Source: a virus. From it: a stretch of DNA of 47,438 bases. Within the stretch, counting starts at the first letter, position 1, and each line of letters starts with the position of its first letter. Both the position numbers and the translations under genes were made by a program. The stretch spans positions 1 to 47,438 of the IMG/VR virus record IMGVR_UViG_3300037842_001040; one strand, given 5' to 3'. This document shows positions 7,703 to 15,738 of this stretch, piece after piece. A model generated the notes under the pieces. The model did no database searches. It was not told the DNA's origin and saw only the letters and a program-made list of their open reading frames with translations.

Positions 7703-9286
7703 ATGGATGTAATAGATAAATTTTTAAATAAAATAGCATATAAATTTCCTAAAGGATATCCTGACATGAATAATGATCAGGATGTTTTATTACTAGAAAC
7801 ATTATTGGAACAATTAGTCGTTATGGAATTTGAAGATTCAGAAGGCCTACCAGAAGATTTATTGGATTTAAAATCAAGAATAAATGCTTTAGATGGTTAT
7901 GAAGTAGAAGCAATCCAAACAAAGAAAACAGGTGTTGGTACTCCAAAAGGTACTTGGATTTATTTAAAAGATGTAAGTGAAAAAGGTAGAGGGCTTAGAA
8001 AAGATTTAACTGATGATCTAGTTAAAAAAGGAGCATTACCACCAGGTAAGGTAACATCAAATAAAGGTGCGTTTTATTTAGAAACAGAAGATGGAGAAAT
8101 ATTTGTTATTAAAGGTGCTGGAAGTAAATTTAGTACAAATACAAATGTTAAAGAAGGATTAGTAATTTTATTTTTTAATGCGTTAAAAGATGATTGGAAT
8201 AAAAAAAAAGACCCATTCACATCAGAAAATTATTATGAACTTTTAAATTCCTTACCAATTAATACTAAAGGTATGGATGACACCTCAAAAAAAGAAGTTA
8301 ATAAAAAATTACCTATATTAAAGGGAGAAAATGCAAATTCAAGTTTAGCTGCTTTAGCGGCATTAAATGATCCACTTTCATCAGCAAAAAGATTACACGC
8401 AGATTATGGTAGTTATGATTTAATCCGAGATGGAGCTTTTGAAAAGATAAGATCAGCAGGTGCGGCAGCAACAGGTATAGATAAAGATAAATGGAACCCA
8501 GGAGATATTTATGTAGAACTCAAACCAGGGTTTGATGTAAAAAAATTAGAAACAGATGCTATGCCTTGGGGTAAACTTAATGAATTATTTGAAGGTCAAT
8601 GGGGAGAAACGGATGCTGAATTTGTCGCAGTATCATTAAAACAACAAAATGCACAAGGTGGTAAAGCAAAAGGGTTTCTTAAAAATTTAAATCCTGATTT
8701 ACTACCCGCAGATGGAGATAACAAACCACTTCCCCCAATATATGGCTTAAGTAAAGATGAAATGCAAGATGGGTATGATTTTGATACTGCATTGGGTTCT
8801 TATAAAAGTACTGTAATGGGTAAACTTGGTAATCAAGAATTTATTGATTTTAAAGCAGGAGAAAACCCACCAACAATACAACAGAAAAAATTTAAATTAG
8901 CTGCTTATAAAGCTTTAGATTATTTAATAACTTGGTTTAAAGATAAGGCTGGAGAAACAAACCCAGTTACAGCACTTGTTAAAATGGCAGCTTATGGTAT
9001 GTCTATTTCAGGTGTTAACCCAACATATTTTAAATTAATAGGAAAAACTGATGGATCAACTGCCGATATACCAGAAAAATTCCCAGCGGGAGCAACAGCT
9101 AAATTAACCCCAGGAACAAAAATCAAAATATATGATGGTAATAAAAATGGTTCTTTAATTATTGATATGACTGTAAATATAATGGTAGGTGATGATAGAA
9201 TATCTCAATACCAACTAAAAATATCAGCTAGAAGTAATGGTGGAGAGCAAAATACGATAGAAATATCAAAAGCAAAAAAATTATAA
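7703..9286 (+). CDS. Hypothetical 527-aa protein, possibly PD-(D/E)XK nuclease-like
   Basis: The largest protein of this region without an obvious leader. Central residues 264-275 read WNPGDIYVELKP, and residues about 305-314 read EFVAVSLKQ, followed by Gly/Lys. This resembles the D...(E)xK arrangement and W-N-P-x-D-I signature I associate with some phage or restriction-type PD-(D/E)XK proteins, but the match is by eye and weak. The N-terminal 70 residues are helical and acidic. Residues 80-130 form a beta-rich segment (GTWIYLKDV ... GAFYLETEDGEIFVIKGAG). The C-terminus is beta-rich (TKIKIYDGNKNGSLIIDMTV). It carries its own promoter-like motif and ends at a gap with another. Whether it is a virion protein or an early enzyme cannot be decided here. 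Confidence 0.65.
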   Translation: MDVIDKFLNKIAYKFPKGYPDMNNDQDVLLLETLLEQLVVMEFEDSEGLPEDLLDLKSRINALDGYEVEAIQTKKTGVGTPKGTWIYLKDVSEKGRGLRKDLTDDLVKKGALPPGKVTSNKGAFYLETEDGEIFVIKGAGSKFSTNTNVKEGLVILFFNALKDDWNKKKDPFTSENYYELLNSLPINTKGMDDTSKKEVNKKLPILKGENANSSLAALAALNDPLSSAKRLHADYGSYDLIRDGAFEKIRSAGAAATGIDKDKWNPGDIYVELKPGFDVKKLETDAMPWGKLNELFEGQWGETDAEFVAVSLKQQNAQGGKAKGFLKNLNPDLLPADGDNKPLPPIYGLSKDEMQDGYDFDTALGSYKSTVMGKLGNQEFIDFKAGENPPTIQQKKFKLAAYKALDYLITWFKDKAGETNPVTALVKMAAYGMSISGVNPTYFKLIGKTDGSTADIPEKFPAGATAKLTPGTKIKIYDGNKNGSLIIDMTVNIMVGDDRISQYQLKISARSNGGEQNTIEISKAKKL

Positions 9287-9296
9287 ATATTTATAA
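9287..9296 (+). promoter_or_regulatory. Recurrent ATATTTATAA motif
   Basis: Exact motif directly after the stop of the 7703 gene, at the head of the leader-gene array (9373-13503). Confidence 0.4.
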
Positions 9297-9307
9297 TAAA
9301 ATAAGAT

Positions 9308-9355
9308 ATGTGTAAATGCGGATGTAATATTTTGAATAAATTGACATATGTATAA
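9308..9355 (+). CDS. Mini-ORF MCKCGCN..., echo of the 6564 gene N-terminus
   Basis: ATG TGT AAA TGC GGA TGT AAT opens a 15-codon frame (MCKCGCNILNKLTYV). The first seven residues match MCNCGCN of the 6564 protein at six positions. It is either a decayed duplicate of that N-terminus or a tiny cysteine peptide; the shared start right after a promoter-like motif makes chance less likely. Confidence 0.3.
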   Translation: MCKCGCNILNKLTYV

Positions 9356-9372
9356 TAAACTAATAAAATAAA

Positions 9373-10404
9373 ATGAAAGATTTCGATTTAAAAAAATATT
9401 TAGCTGAAGGTAAGCTATTTGAAAACGAACCTACAGTCTTTGATGATGAAAGTATGGATGCGTTACTTGATATTATCATGAAATACGTTAAAGACCCAGA
9501 TGATGCTCAGTATGAACTAGATCGTTTTGATAATGGTGGATTTGATGCAATGTCAGATATGGTTACAGCTAATCTTCTTAGAGATCCCGAATATAAAGCA
9601 TGGTATGATAAATTACATAATATAAAACAAACCCAAATGGAAAATTTCGATTTAAAAAAATATTTAGCTGAAGGTAAGCTATTAAATGAAGCTATAGACT
9701 TCCCAGAAATGGAAGATGAATTTGAAGGTGCAATGGGTGCTATGGTAGTAGAACCTGAAGTATATCTTCAGGGTATTATAGATGCATCTGCTGAAGAAAT
9801 TGTAAGCGATGACTATTATGAGATAATGAATGCTGTAGAACAAGGATTTTATTCTAAAGATGAAGCCGTAAAATTGGCTAAAGAATGGGCTAAAGATAAA
9901 CTATCAGGTTTAGCTGAAGGTAAGCTATTAAAAGAAGATATAGATATGGCTACAATACTTAGCCATGATGATTATCAAGAACTTTATATAGGAAATAGAG
10001 CTGAACATGATGCTTCTTCTGAAGAAGAACAATTTAGTGATGAATATATGATTGACCTTAAACCAGGAATGTACCACATGATATTTTGGAATGATGAAGG
10101 TCCTGATTATATTGTTTATGATAGTAAAGAAGAATATATAAAAGATTCTATTAAAAGTTATTGGGATATCGAACACTTTGAAAGAAAATTTGGACTTACA
10201 GATGAATTAGATGCAGCTGGAGATAATTGGGAAAGTGTCTTTAATAAACACATAGAAGATAATTTGGATATGTATTATGAAGAACTAAATAGACTTATTA
10301 ACAATTCAGAAGCTGATGGTGATTCAGCTAATGGAGTTGTTCTTTTACAAAATGGTAAAGTAGTAGCTGGTGAAGCAACTAATATAAGCAGAAGATTTAA
10401 TTAA
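9373..10404 (+). CDS. Putative internal head protein with three repeated leader/cleavage modules
   Basis: 343 residues beginning MKDFDLKKYLAE|GKLF. A second full leader, MENFDLKKYLAE|GKLLNE, lies in frame at residue 89 (ATG at 9637, with A-rich upstream bases like a real start). A third, partial copy (SGLAE|GKLLKEDI) is at residues 178-189. Each copy is followed by a different acidic body of 70-155 residues with no family resemblance. DNA of the copies is almost identical across TTTAGCTGAAGGTAAGCTATT, pointing to recent duplication or recombination. If gp21 cuts at each L-A-E|G the product becomes three internal proteins. Alternatively, ribosomes also start at 9637. Leader identity is seen; packaging is inferred from T4. 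Confidence 0.75.
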   Translation: MKDFDLKKYLAEGKLFENEPTVFDDESMDALLDIIMKYVKDPDDAQYELDRFDNGGFDAMSDMVTANLLRDPEYKAWYDKLHNIKQTQMENFDLKKYLAEGKLLNEAIDFPEMEDEFEGAMGAMVVEPEVYLQGIIDASAEEIVSDDYYEIMNAVEQGFYSKDEAVKLAKEWAKDKLSGLAEGKLLKEDIDMATILSHDDYQELYIGNRAEHDASSEEEQFSDEYMIDLKPGMYHMIFWNDEGPDYIVYDSKEEYIKDSIKSYWDIEHFERKFGLTDELDAAGDNWESVFNKHIEDNLDMYYEELNRLINNSEADGDSANGVVLLQNGKVVAGEATNISRRFN

Positions 10405-10424
10405 AATAAACCAATAAAATAAAA

Positions 10425-10946
10425 ATGAAAGATTTTGACTTAAAAACATTTATATCAAAAAATCCTCTATTGGAAGAACATTTAATTAAAACAGGAAGGT
10501 ATAAAGATTTTATAAAACCAAATAAAATGAAAAAATCGGAACTACGTAAAATAATCAAAGAGGAAATATCAAGGGTGTTTGAGGAGAAACCAATAGGGGG
10601 TGTAACAGCTATAAGGGTTAATGGATCTGTTGGTGATGAAGATACACCCACAGATGTATTTGTAAAAACAATAGGTGATTCCTTTTTTAAAGGAAAATAC
10701 ATAAACGAAAGAAGGAAACAACCGGGTGTTGATATGATGGGGAATTACGCTATTTTCACCTTCAAATTGGATGAAATCACACCCGAATTTGAAAAGCTTA
10801 TAAGTAGTATTAGATCAACAAGAATCGAAGATGAAATTATTAAGGTTAGAAAATCGGGTATGGAGAAAATATTCAAACCCCTAATAAAATATTATATGCC
10901 TAGCTCAGAAGGAGATGGGGAATGGGGTTTATCTAATTTTATATAA
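10425..10946 (+). CDS. Putative internal head protein with two stacked leaders
   Basis: 173 residues from ATG 10425 (MKDFDLKTFISKNPLLE), a divergent type-A leader. An in-frame ATG at 10527, preceded by AAATAAA, begins MKKSELRKIIKEEISRVFEE, a type-B leader like those at 2924 and 16975. Either the real start is 10527, or a second leader was fused in front. The body (about 120 residues: IGGVTAIRVNGSVGDEDTP, then VDMMGNYAIFTFKLDEITPE) is alpha/beta and less acidic than its neighbours; family not recognised. The gap to the next leader gene is 11 bases of A/T, so the array is probably one transcript. Confidence 0.7.
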   Translation: MKDFDLKTFISKNPLLEEHLIKTGRYKDFIKPNKMKKSELRKIIKEEISRVFEEKPIGGVTAIRVNGSVGDEDTPTDVFVKTIGDSFFKGKYINERRKQPGVDMMGNYAIFTFKLDEITPEFEKLISSIRSTRIEDEIIKVRKSGMEKIFKPLIKYYMPSSEGDGEWGLSNFI

Positions 10947-10957
10947 AAAATATAACA

Positions 10958-11326
10958 ATGAAAGAATTTGACTTAAAAAAATATTTAGCTGAAAGTAAAC
11001 TATTAAAAGAAGAGATAATGGTTGACACCACTATTATGTTTGGTGGTAATGACTACATTAAAGATGTACTTACCTCACCGGATGATTTTGGCTTTGATGT
11101 AGAAGATGCTGGATGGATTAAAAGTAATATTTTACCCGCTCCTAAAACAATGTCTATTGAAGATTACATGGCTTTAGAAGACGAGTGGGTAAAACAAGCA
11201 AATTTAGATGTTGGAACAGGAGCAGATCGTGAGTCTGTTCTAGATGCTATTGATGTTCATGTTAAACAAGGATTAATAACCCCTGAAGAAGGAGAAACAG
11301 CTAAAAAAATAGCACTTAACTTTTAA
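10958..11326 (+). CDS. Putative internal head protein with type-A leader
   Basis: 122 residues beginning MKEFDLKKYLAE|SKLLKE. Removal of the leader at L-A-E|S would leave about 110 residues, acidic and mostly helical, ending DVHVKQGLITPEEGETAKKI. That ending looks like the short helical repeats (VxxGxITxEEA) seen in many helical-bundle proteins. The body has no counterpart in the neighbours, although the leader is nearly identical in protein and DNA. This pattern of constant leader and variable body is the basis for the targeting-leader interpretation. Confidence 0.75.
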   Translation: MKEFDLKKYLAESKLLKEEIMVDTTIMFGGNDYIKDVLTSPDDFGFDVEDAGWIKSNILPAPKTMSIEDYMALEDEWVKQANLDVGTGADRESVLDAIDVHVKQGLITPEEGETAKKIALNF

Positions 11327-11337
11327 AATAAAAGTAA

Positions 11338-11739
11338 ATGGAAAATTTCAATTTAAAAAAGTATTTAGCTGAAAGTAAACTATTAAAAGAAGACATCACT
11401 AAGCTAAGAGGACAAGAATTACTTGATTTCTTTAGTTATACCAAATACATGGATGTTGATGTAAAAAAATTAGAAGAAGAATTTATAGATTATATTAACT
11501 ATGGATATTTTACTGATCCTGCAAACGTTGAAGAAGATAAAAAAGACTTTACATCCGAAAATGGAGACAAATTTTTAGAAACTAATGAAGATAAAATGTC
11601 AGAGTATTTAGGATTTGAAATTGATACAGAACAAATGCTTGATGATTACTTTATAGGAAATCCAAAAGGTGTAGAGTTTGTACATTCTGATAAAGATTTT
11701 GAACGTTGGATGGTAGAAGGAAGTGAATTTTGGAGATAA
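11338..11739 (+). CDS. Putative internal head protein with type-A leader
   Basis: 133 residues beginning MENFNLKKYLAE|SKLLKE. The body is very acidic (runs such as KKLEEEFIDYI and VEEDKKDFTSENG) and rich in Tyr/Phe, and it ends in a Trp-containing segment (DFERWMVEGSEFWR). No known family. The gene sits between two others with the same leader; spacing is 11 bases upstream. The acidic body differs from the basic T4 internal proteins IPI-IPIII, so any DNA-binding role is doubtful. Confidence 0.75.
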   Translation: MENFNLKKYLAESKLLKEDITKLRGQELLDFFSYTKYMDVDVKKLEEEFIDYINYGYFTDPANVEEDKKDFTSENGDKFLETNEDKMSEYLGFEIDTEQMLDDYFIGNPKGVEFVHSDKDFERWMVEGSEFWR

Positions 11740-11755
11740 AATAAATAAAATAAAA

Positions 11756-12106
11756 ATGGAAAATTTCAATTTAAAAAAATATTTAGCTGAAGGTAGGCTA
11801 CTAAAAGAAGATAATTTAAGAGACTACTGGTCAGAATGGGCAGCAGGAGAAATTAAAGTAGGAAATGATGATGTAATTGATGCTGGTGGTGTTGATGCTG
11901 AATTTGGAAAAGTATCCGATGAAGCTATGAACACATTTAAAGATTATGTTAAGGCAGTTAAAGCTTTAAATGCTGATTCAAAAGAATTAAGAAATGATAT
12001 TGCTGGAGCAGTATCAACTATACTTTATGATGGTGGTGATTTTGAAGATTATACTTTTGATGTTCTAACTGCAGATCAATATACTAAAATACAAGATATA
12101 ATATAA
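11756..12106 (+). CDS. Putative internal head protein with type-A leader
   Basis: 116 residues from ATG 11756. An upstream in-frame ATG at 11723 overlaps the previous gene, but 11756 is chosen because it restores the leader exactly (MENFNLKKYLAE|GRLLKE) behind an A-rich stretch (AAATAAAATAAAA). The body is acidic and helical with an Ala/Gly/Asp-rich middle (DAGGVDAEFGKVSDEAMN) and ends FDVLTADQYTKIQDII. Family unknown. Confidence 0.75.
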   Translation: MENFNLKKYLAEGRLLKEDNLRDYWSEWAAGEIKVGNDDVIDAGGVDAEFGKVSDEAMNTFKDYVKAVKALNADSKELRNDIAGAVSTILYDGGDFEDYTFDVLTADQYTKIQDII

Positions 12107-12113
12107 AAATAAA

Positions 12114-12620
12114 ATGAAAGAACTATACAGATTTAGACAATTCCTTACAGAAGGTGTAACTGCAGATGAAATTGCTTCAAGAGTTAGGAAATTAGGAAAA
12201 GAAAAAGGCATAGAGGATGAATATATTGAAGATTATATAGATGAACTCGATGGAAATTTTGAACCTGATGCCTATGAAAACTCTACAGATAAAGATTTAC
12301 TTGATGATTTGAAATCATATATAGATTTATCTGAAGGTGTAATTAAAGAAGAAGATATAGCCGAAATGGCATACGAAAGAGATTCGGTAGAAGATATAGT
12401 AAAAAGAATTAAACCAATATTAGCTAATCACCCTCAATTAAAAAAACAAGAAGACCCAGAGCAATATTTAATAGATTTTGTTACAAAACGTAAACGGTTT
12501 ATTAATAAAAATGAAGCTCCTATTGGTAAAGATAAATTTGCTTATAATGTGGGTACGATGCCATATGACAAGTATATCAATCTTCAATTTAACGAATATA
12601 TATATTCTACTACACCGTAA
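12114..12620 (+). CDS. Putative internal head protein with divergent leader
   Basis: 168 residues starting MKELYRFRQFLTE|GVTADE. Compared with the array consensus the leader keeps M-K, aromatic positions and the L-x-E|G site but not the LKKY core. Because it is closer in shape to T4 MKTYQEFIAE, it supports a shared function. The body is Glu/Asp/Tyr-rich and helical (EYIEDYIDELDGNFEPDAYE), with SEGVIKEEDI in the middle. The C-terminal part includes KFAYNVGTMPYDKYINLQFN. Its stop is followed after 10 bases by the next leader gene. Confidence 0.7.
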   Translation: MKELYRFRQFLTEGVTADEIASRVRKLGKEKGIEDEYIEDYIDELDGNFEPDAYENSTDKDLLDDLKSYIDLSEGVIKEEDIAEMAYERDSVEDIVKRIKPILANHPQLKKQEDPEQYLIDFVTKRKRFINKNEAPIGKDKFAYNVGTMPYDKYINLQFNEYIYSTTP

Positions 12621-12630
12621 AATAAAACAA

Positions 12631-13503
12631 ATGAAAAATTTCGATTTAAAAAAATATTTAGCAGAAGGTAGATTAACAGAATCAACCGAATCAAGGTGGG
12701 ATGCCATAGATGTAAGTCGAAAAGCAGAAAAGGAATTATCAAATAAAGAGTGGAACGAACGTACTGCTAAAAAATTAAAAATCTTAACAGATCTTAATAA
12801 TGCTAATAAATTTAAGAAAGATTGGGATGAAGAAAAATTACAAGGGTGGGTTGATAAAAACTATTCTTGGGAAAAACTTACACAACAGTTTAAGTTAAAT
12901 GAAAATCAAAAACTAAAAGAAGTTTTCTCTGAAAAACAAAGAAAATGGGCATGCTCTCAAGACGGACCTGAATTTGATGAGATGTGTAAAGACACAGCAA
13001 TATCAAAAAAGAAAAAGATTAAAGAATGGGTTGGAGGTGAATTAGAAAAAAGAAGTAATGATTACTTTGAAAAATTAGTACCTGGACAAGGTAATGCTGA
13101 TACAATTGAAGGTGAATTATTAAGAGCTATAAATAAAATTATTTATCGTTATTATAATGATGGAGATTTCTATTATAAAGGATATGGTACTGAAACAGCA
13201 GGTCCTGCTCATTCATTTTTAATTAATTCAACAGATATTCCTTCAGAAATACAATCGACATTAAAAAGTATTTTTAGTAAAATTATGTCATCTTCAGGAG
13301 ATGAAGAAAAAATATATGAACGATTAACTGAATTTGCTTTAGAAAAAATATTAGATTATATAGATAGTAAAGATGGAAATTATACTGAATCAGATGAGGA
13401 TATGTTTAATTATGATGCTGAGTATGAAGATGAAGAAGATTATGATGATGATGATGATTATGGTTATGATGATGAAGAAGATGATGAAGAATGGGATTAT
13501 TAA
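12631..13503 (+). CDS. Putative internal head protein with type-A leader and Asp/Glu tail
   Basis: 290 residues from ATG 12631, giving MKNFDLKKYLAE|GRLTES. A longer in-frame extension back to 12478 overlaps the previous gene and is rejected, because the leader sits precisely at 12631 after AATAAAACAA. The body is Lys/Glu/Trp-rich and helical (residues 20-150). A middle part around residue 185 reads YRYYNDGDFYYKGYGTETAG. The last 25 residues are almost all Asp, Glu and Tyr (DDDDDYGYDDEEDDEEWDY). It is the last of the continuous leader array. Family unknown. Confidence 0.75.
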   Translation: MKNFDLKKYLAEGRLTESTESRWDAIDVSRKAEKELSNKEWNERTAKKLKILTDLNNANKFKKDWDEEKLQGWVDKNYSWEKLTQQFKLNENQKLKEVFSEKQRKWACSQDGPEFDEMCKDTAISKKKKIKEWVGGELEKRSNDYFEKLVPGQGNADTIEGELLRAINKIIYRYYNDGDFYYKGYGTETAGPAHSFLINSTDIPSEIQSTLKSIFSKIMSSSGDEEKIYERLTEFALEKILDYIDSKDGNYTESDEDMFNYDAEYEDEEDYDDDDDYGYDDEEDDEEWDY

Positions 13504-13529
13504 TGTATAATTATAAATAAAAAATAAAC

Positions 13530-14264
13530 ATGGCAAATTATATGATGTTTAGTGGATTGGTAGCACTTGGGAAAACACCAGAAGTAGGTACAGGTATAGG
13601 ATTATTTGGTTCCTATAATAATGAAGATGATCTCTATTATGTAGACTCACAGCATAATTTTGTAATAGACACCCCCAATTATGCAAGTAATTCTTCTATA
13701 GGGGGAAGTGTGGATATAGATGGTGAGTTATGTGGTTCAATGCCTGTAAATGTTGGAGGAACATCAAACACCCAAAATTTGGGATTTGCTATGGATGTTG
13801 GAGGAGACACAGGGGGTGGGCCAGTCACTTTCCCATCTTCATCCCAGTGTATATGGTTAGGAGCAGTTGACCCCCAGGCCTATGCTCTTAGTGGAGGAGA
13901 TTTTGATTCAACTGATTGGGCTAATAATTTTGGTGATGTAGGGTCACAATTTAATTTAGCAGCAGCTTCCAAAAAACCCGGAAGACCTAAACAAAACGCA
14001 GACTATTATAATTTTTATACAGTTTCAAAATCTAATTTAGTAGCAGCAGGACAAAATGGAAGAAGAATACATTGGGATGTGGCAGTAGGAACATTAGGGG
14101 AATTTAGTCTAAAAATGAGGGATACAATAGGACGAATGGGTCTTAACCATTTTGGATTACCTACTACTTCAACATCAGATGAACTTGCAGCTGGGTGTTG
14201 GTTAGCATGTGGTCATGGTATCCTACTAAATGGGGAATTAGCATTTGCAACAAAACAACCATAA
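13530..14264 (+). CDS. Hypothetical Gly/Ser/Asn-rich structural-type protein
   Basis: 244 residues without the leader. Composition changes sharply from the acidic array to Gly, Ser, Asn and Thr. The first half is probably beta-rich (GIGLFGSYNNEDDLYYVDSQ, then SIGGSVDIDGELCGSMPVNV). A basic patch, SKKPGRPKQNADYYNFYTV, falls near residue 150. The last part (WDVAVGTLGEFSLKMRDTIG ... GCWLACGHGILLNGELAFAT) looks like a compact domain. TATAATTATAAATA lies at 13505-13518 upstream, and a terminator follows the gene. Possibly a capsid decoration or other surface protein; there is no sequence proof. Confidence 0.6.
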   Translation: MANYMMFSGLVALGKTPEVGTGIGLFGSYNNEDDLYYVDSQHNFVIDTPNYASNSSIGGSVDIDGELCGSMPVNVGGTSNTQNLGFAMDVGGDTGGGPVTFPSSSQCIWLGAVDPQAYALSGGDFDSTDWANNFGDVGSQFNLAAASKKPGRPKQNADYYNFYTVSKSNLVAAGQNGRRIHWDVAVGTLGEFSLKMRDTIGRMGLNHFGLPTTSTSDELAAGCWLACGHGILLNGELAFATKQP

Positions 14265-14324
14265 TATTATAAACTTACAGCTCGATTCATAGCCGAGCGA
14301 TTATATAAAATAAATTTTAAGATC

Positions 14325-14357
14325 TGTGGCCTTCATTTGGAGGTCACATTTTTTTTT
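14325..14357 (+). terminator. Rho-independent terminator closing the accessory virion region
   Basis: TGTGGCCTTC / loop ATTT / GGAGGTCACA (10-bp stem with two G-T pairs), then nine T. A separate small hairpin, GCTCG...CGAGC, lies just upstream at about 14280-14299. Confidence 0.75.
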
Positions 14358-14389
14358 CGTATATTAATGACAAATAAAATTAAGTCTAA

Positions 14390-15733
14390 ATGAGTAAAAA
14401 TGTAGTAATTGTAGGAGCAGGTGTAGCAGGAGTAAATGCCGCTACAAAACTTGTAGATAACAACTTTAAAGGTAATATCACTATTATTGATATGGGTAAA
14501 AACCCATATGATAGAAAACCTGAAGAAGTAATGACTGGTTTCTTAGGAGCAGGTGGTTGGTCTGATGGTAAATTAACTTACCATACATCCATTGGTGGTC
14601 AATTATCAAAATACACAGGAGATGAAAAAGCAATGGAATTATTTGATCAAGTAATTAATAATTTTAAAAGATTCCATCCCAAGCCTGAGGAAGTACAATG
14701 CTCAGACCCCCAAGCAGAACCAGATTTTATTAAACCCTATTTTGGCTTACGCTTATTCCCTGTATGGCACGTAGGTACAGATTACTTACATGAAATAGGT
14801 AAAAATTGGTATAATTATTTAGTAGATGGTGGTGTAGAATTTAGATGGGAAGAAAAAGTAACCGATATTAAATTTGATTCACAAATAGTGGTAACCAATG
14901 CTAGTGAAGTAGATAATTTCACCTTATCATATGATAAACTTATATTTGGTGTTGGCAAATCAGGAATTGACTTCGGTAAGAAATTAGCTGAAAAATATGA
15001 TCTTCCTACAGAACCAAAGCCAGTACAAATAGGTGTTCGATTTGAAGCACCACAAAACCACTTCCAAAAACTAATTGATGTAAGTTATGATTTTAAGTTA
15101 TATCGTAAATTCGAAGACAAAGGAGTATCACTACGTTCTTTCTGTACAAACAACAATGCAGCATATGTTGCCGTTGAGCAAACGTATGGAGATGTTAGCT
15201 ACAATGGACATGCTAAAAAAGGAGAAGAACATAGAAATAATATGACTAATTTTGGGATTTTAATGGAAATTCAAGGCATTGATAAACCATTTGATTGGTC
15301 TAGAGAATTAGTTAAATTAGTAAATTCACAATGGATGGATTGTAGTAAAGGTATTGGTAGATATGCTCGTAAAGCTAATTCGGGTTTATATTATAGCCCA
15401 TCACGTGAAAGAGGAATGACAAGTGAAGGTGATTTAGTTGATGCTATGCCCACTAAATCTTTAGATATAGTTAAAAAATCATTTAAAGGTTATTATGATT
15501 ATATAGAAGATTTCATTGAGGATATGAAAAAAGTATTTCCAACACTTAAAGATGATTGGGGAATTTACATCCCAGAAGTAAAATATCTATCACCAGAACC
15601 CCTAGTTAATTATAATGATTTAAGTTTAACAAAATATCCGAATGTACATTTTGTGGGTGACGCTTTAAGTGCCAGAGGTATTACAGTATCGGGGGCACAA
15701 GGAACATTAGTAGGAGAACAATTATTAAAATAA
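14390..15733 (+). CDS. FAD-dependent dehydrogenase (COG2509-like flavoprotein)
   Basis: 447 residues. The N-terminal Rossmann dinucleotide site is VVIVGAGVAGVNAA (GxGxxG at 9-14), with an acidic residue ending beta2 (TIIDM). Residues 50-62, GFLGAGGWSDGKL, match the G-x-GGAG-x-SDGKL signature I know from uncharacterised FAD-dependent dehydrogenases. The C-terminus NVHFVGDALSARGITVSGAQ is the second FAD-contacting motif (GD...RGI...A..G). Length is normal for the family, so the enzyme appears intact. The substrate is unknown. It follows a terminator and heads a four-gene metabolic set (gaps of 1-5 bases). No virion leader. A flavoenzyme inside a structural-gene region suggests a host-derived auxiliary metabolic gene. 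Confidence 0.85.
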   Translation: MSKNVVIVGAGVAGVNAATKLVDNNFKGNITIIDMGKNPYDRKPEEVMTGFLGAGGWSDGKLTYHTSIGGQLSKYTGDEKAMELFDQVINNFKRFHPKPEEVQCSDPQAEPDFIKPYFGLRLFPVWHVGTDYLHEIGKNWYNYLVDGGVEFRWEEKVTDIKFDSQIVVTNASEVDNFTLSYDKLIFGVGKSGIDFGKKLAEKYDLPTEPKPVQIGVRFEAPQNHFQKLIDVSYDFKLYRKFEDKGVSLRSFCTNNNAAYVAVEQTYGDVSYNGHAKKGEEHRNNMTNFGILMEIQGIDKPFDWSRELVKLVNSQWMDCSKGIGRYARKANSGLYYSPSRERGMTSEGDLVDAMPTKSLDIVKKSFKGYYDYIEDFIEDMKKVFPTLKDDWGIYIPEVKYLSPEPLVNYNDLSLTKYPNVHFVGDALSARGITVSGAQGTLVGEQLLK

Positions 15734-15738
15734 AAATT

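Noticed and set aside
11723-11755. Upstream start for the 11756 gene
   Set aside because: It overlaps the end of the previous gene and would put 11 residues before the leader consensus.
12478-12630. N-terminal extension of the 12631 gene
   Set aside because: It overlaps the preceding gene and places the conserved leader internally; ATG 12631 with its A-rich context restores the leader exactly.
13430-13500. GAT/GAA run at the end of the 12631 gene considered as a microsatellite
   Set aside because: It encodes an Asp/Glu/Tyr tail like those of other proteins here, with mixed codons, so it is better explained as a functional acidic tail.
14265-14324. Hairpin GCTCG...CGAGC considered as part of a tRNA
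   Set aside because: The loop is nine bases, with no acceptor, D or T arm around it and no CCA-adjacent pairing. It is more likely a minor hairpin ahead of the terminator.
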